Source: Laetiporus sulphureus 93-53 (lineage: Eukaryota; Basidiomycota; Agaricomycetes; Polyporales; Laetiporaceae). Taken from it: a stretch of 56,501 nt of DNA. Where the stretch lies: positions 636,929 through 693,429 of the forward strand of contig NW_024468521.1 of the NCBI RefSeq assembly GCF_001632365.1. The letters run 5' to 3'. A program made the position numbers and the translations under genes. How positions within the stretch are numbered: the first letter of the stretch is position 1; the number at the start of each line of letters is the position of its first letter. Below the pieces are notes generated by a model. It did no database searches. It was not told the origin of the DNA and saw only the letters and a program-made list of their open reading frames with translations. Positions 55,849 to 56,501 of the stretch are shown here, one piece after another.

Positions 55849-56501
55849 GGCCTCACAGGTGTACCTTGCTAAGTAATGCGATAGACATCGTTCTGCACAT
55901 TTTCTCACTGATACTATGCGCATCTCCTCATCGCCGTGATTGCCTATGTATTCCAAATGAAAACGAAACATCATAGCTGCTCAGACGTTTATCACGATCA
56001 TATGTACGTATATTTTCTAGACCATTACATGCTACTCTCACACAGCCCACACTGTGCAAGGCATTCAAGAATGCAGAATTGGCTGCATGCCTCCACATTG
56101 ACTGACCTTAGCTTGTGAATGCCATATTGTGTTGAGCTTGTCAAAACTTGTGAAACATGTATTGGACAGATACTCTGCATATAACCCAGTGACCTTATAT
56201 AATGTCTGACTTAGCACTTCTACCGGTTCATGAAACCGAATATAACCATGGTGCAGAATTGTGATGTGCACCATTGTGAGATCAGTTTCGGATGGATTGT
56301 GAGTGAATTATGTTAACGATAGCCATGATCGGTGAGGTGCGAACGCGATGAAAGCGTCGTGCGTTCGCGTGCTTCGAGGAGGATCGAGACGAAAGTGATA
56401 TGACGACCAGCGGGCCGTTAGTGGATAAGCAAGAAACGTGTGGCTGTGAGGATTTGATGACAATATGAAGGCGAATACATGGTGATCAAGGTCAAGTTGG
56501 G
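55849..56501. other. Right-end intergenic stretch
   Basis: AT-richer sequence with no ORF of note. Nothing recognised. Confidence 0.5.

Noticed and set aside
1..56501. tRNA or rRNA genes and CRISPR arrays
   Set aside because: I noticed no cloverleaf-like tRNA, no rRNA-like sequence and no regularly spaced repeat-spacer array. The tRNA-like match at 42966 is a primer site only.

Overview
The window looks like an accessory, transposon-rich part of a basidiomycete genome, probably an agaricomycete. Coding genes are cut by many short introns (about 45-65 bp). The gene content is fungal: cytochrome P450s of the ent-kaurene-oxidase-like basidiomycete type, DUF6534 membrane proteins, a Sec61 alpha subunit very close to basidiomycete forms, a HAM1-like protein and a Sec14-like protein. 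Several multi-exon genes were rebuilt here by reading splice junctions by eye, so exon ends are predictions.

Layout. (1) 1-9722: a degenerate Ty3/gypsy chromovirus on the minus strand. It has one complete LTR (9036-9722), one LTR cut by the window edge (1-270), gag, pol with a chromodomain, and an additional large ORF between pol and the 3' LTR. Its primer site is perfectly complementary to 11 nt at the predicted 5' end of its own RNA, as in Tf1-type self-priming. (2) 9723-26386: an intact-looking 19-exon DUF6534 gene (10953-12860), then a P450 zone with two intact-looking genes (13448-15604 and 23876-26386) and at least four broken copies between them. (3) 27179-29297: SEC61 on the minus strand. 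(4) 29470-46400: a tandem triplication of a DUF6534 gene unit. Two copies look intact (30355-32272, 33168-35098). The third is split by a Ty1/copia element (36950-43294) and a second, non-autonomous element (about 43345-44698). Two solo LTRs are nested inside the copia element. (5) 47096-49217: another intact-looking P450 on the minus strand, a close paralogue of the one at 13448, with a P450 relic beside it. (6) 50660-55848: a quiet housekeeping block with a HAM1-like gene, a Sec14-like gene on the opposite strand, and an unidentified conserved-looking gene.

How the parts relate. The P450s and the DUF6534 genes have both expanded by local duplication, and shared flanking repeats tie 15.6 kb, 20.7-21.6 kb and 46.5-47.2 kb together. 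No terpene synthase, PKS or NRPS core enzyme is visible, so this is a duplicated gene neighbourhood and not a demonstrable biosynthetic cluster. The insertions can be ordered: DUF6534 triplication, then copia insertion into intron 1 of the third copy, then two LTR-element insertions into the copia body, later reduced to solo LTRs. The most unusual signals are the self-priming gypsy element with an extra ORF, the copia primer site that matches the initiator-tRNA anticodon arm and holds the gag start codon, and the 18-exon DUF6534 genes with a 14-nt micro-exon.
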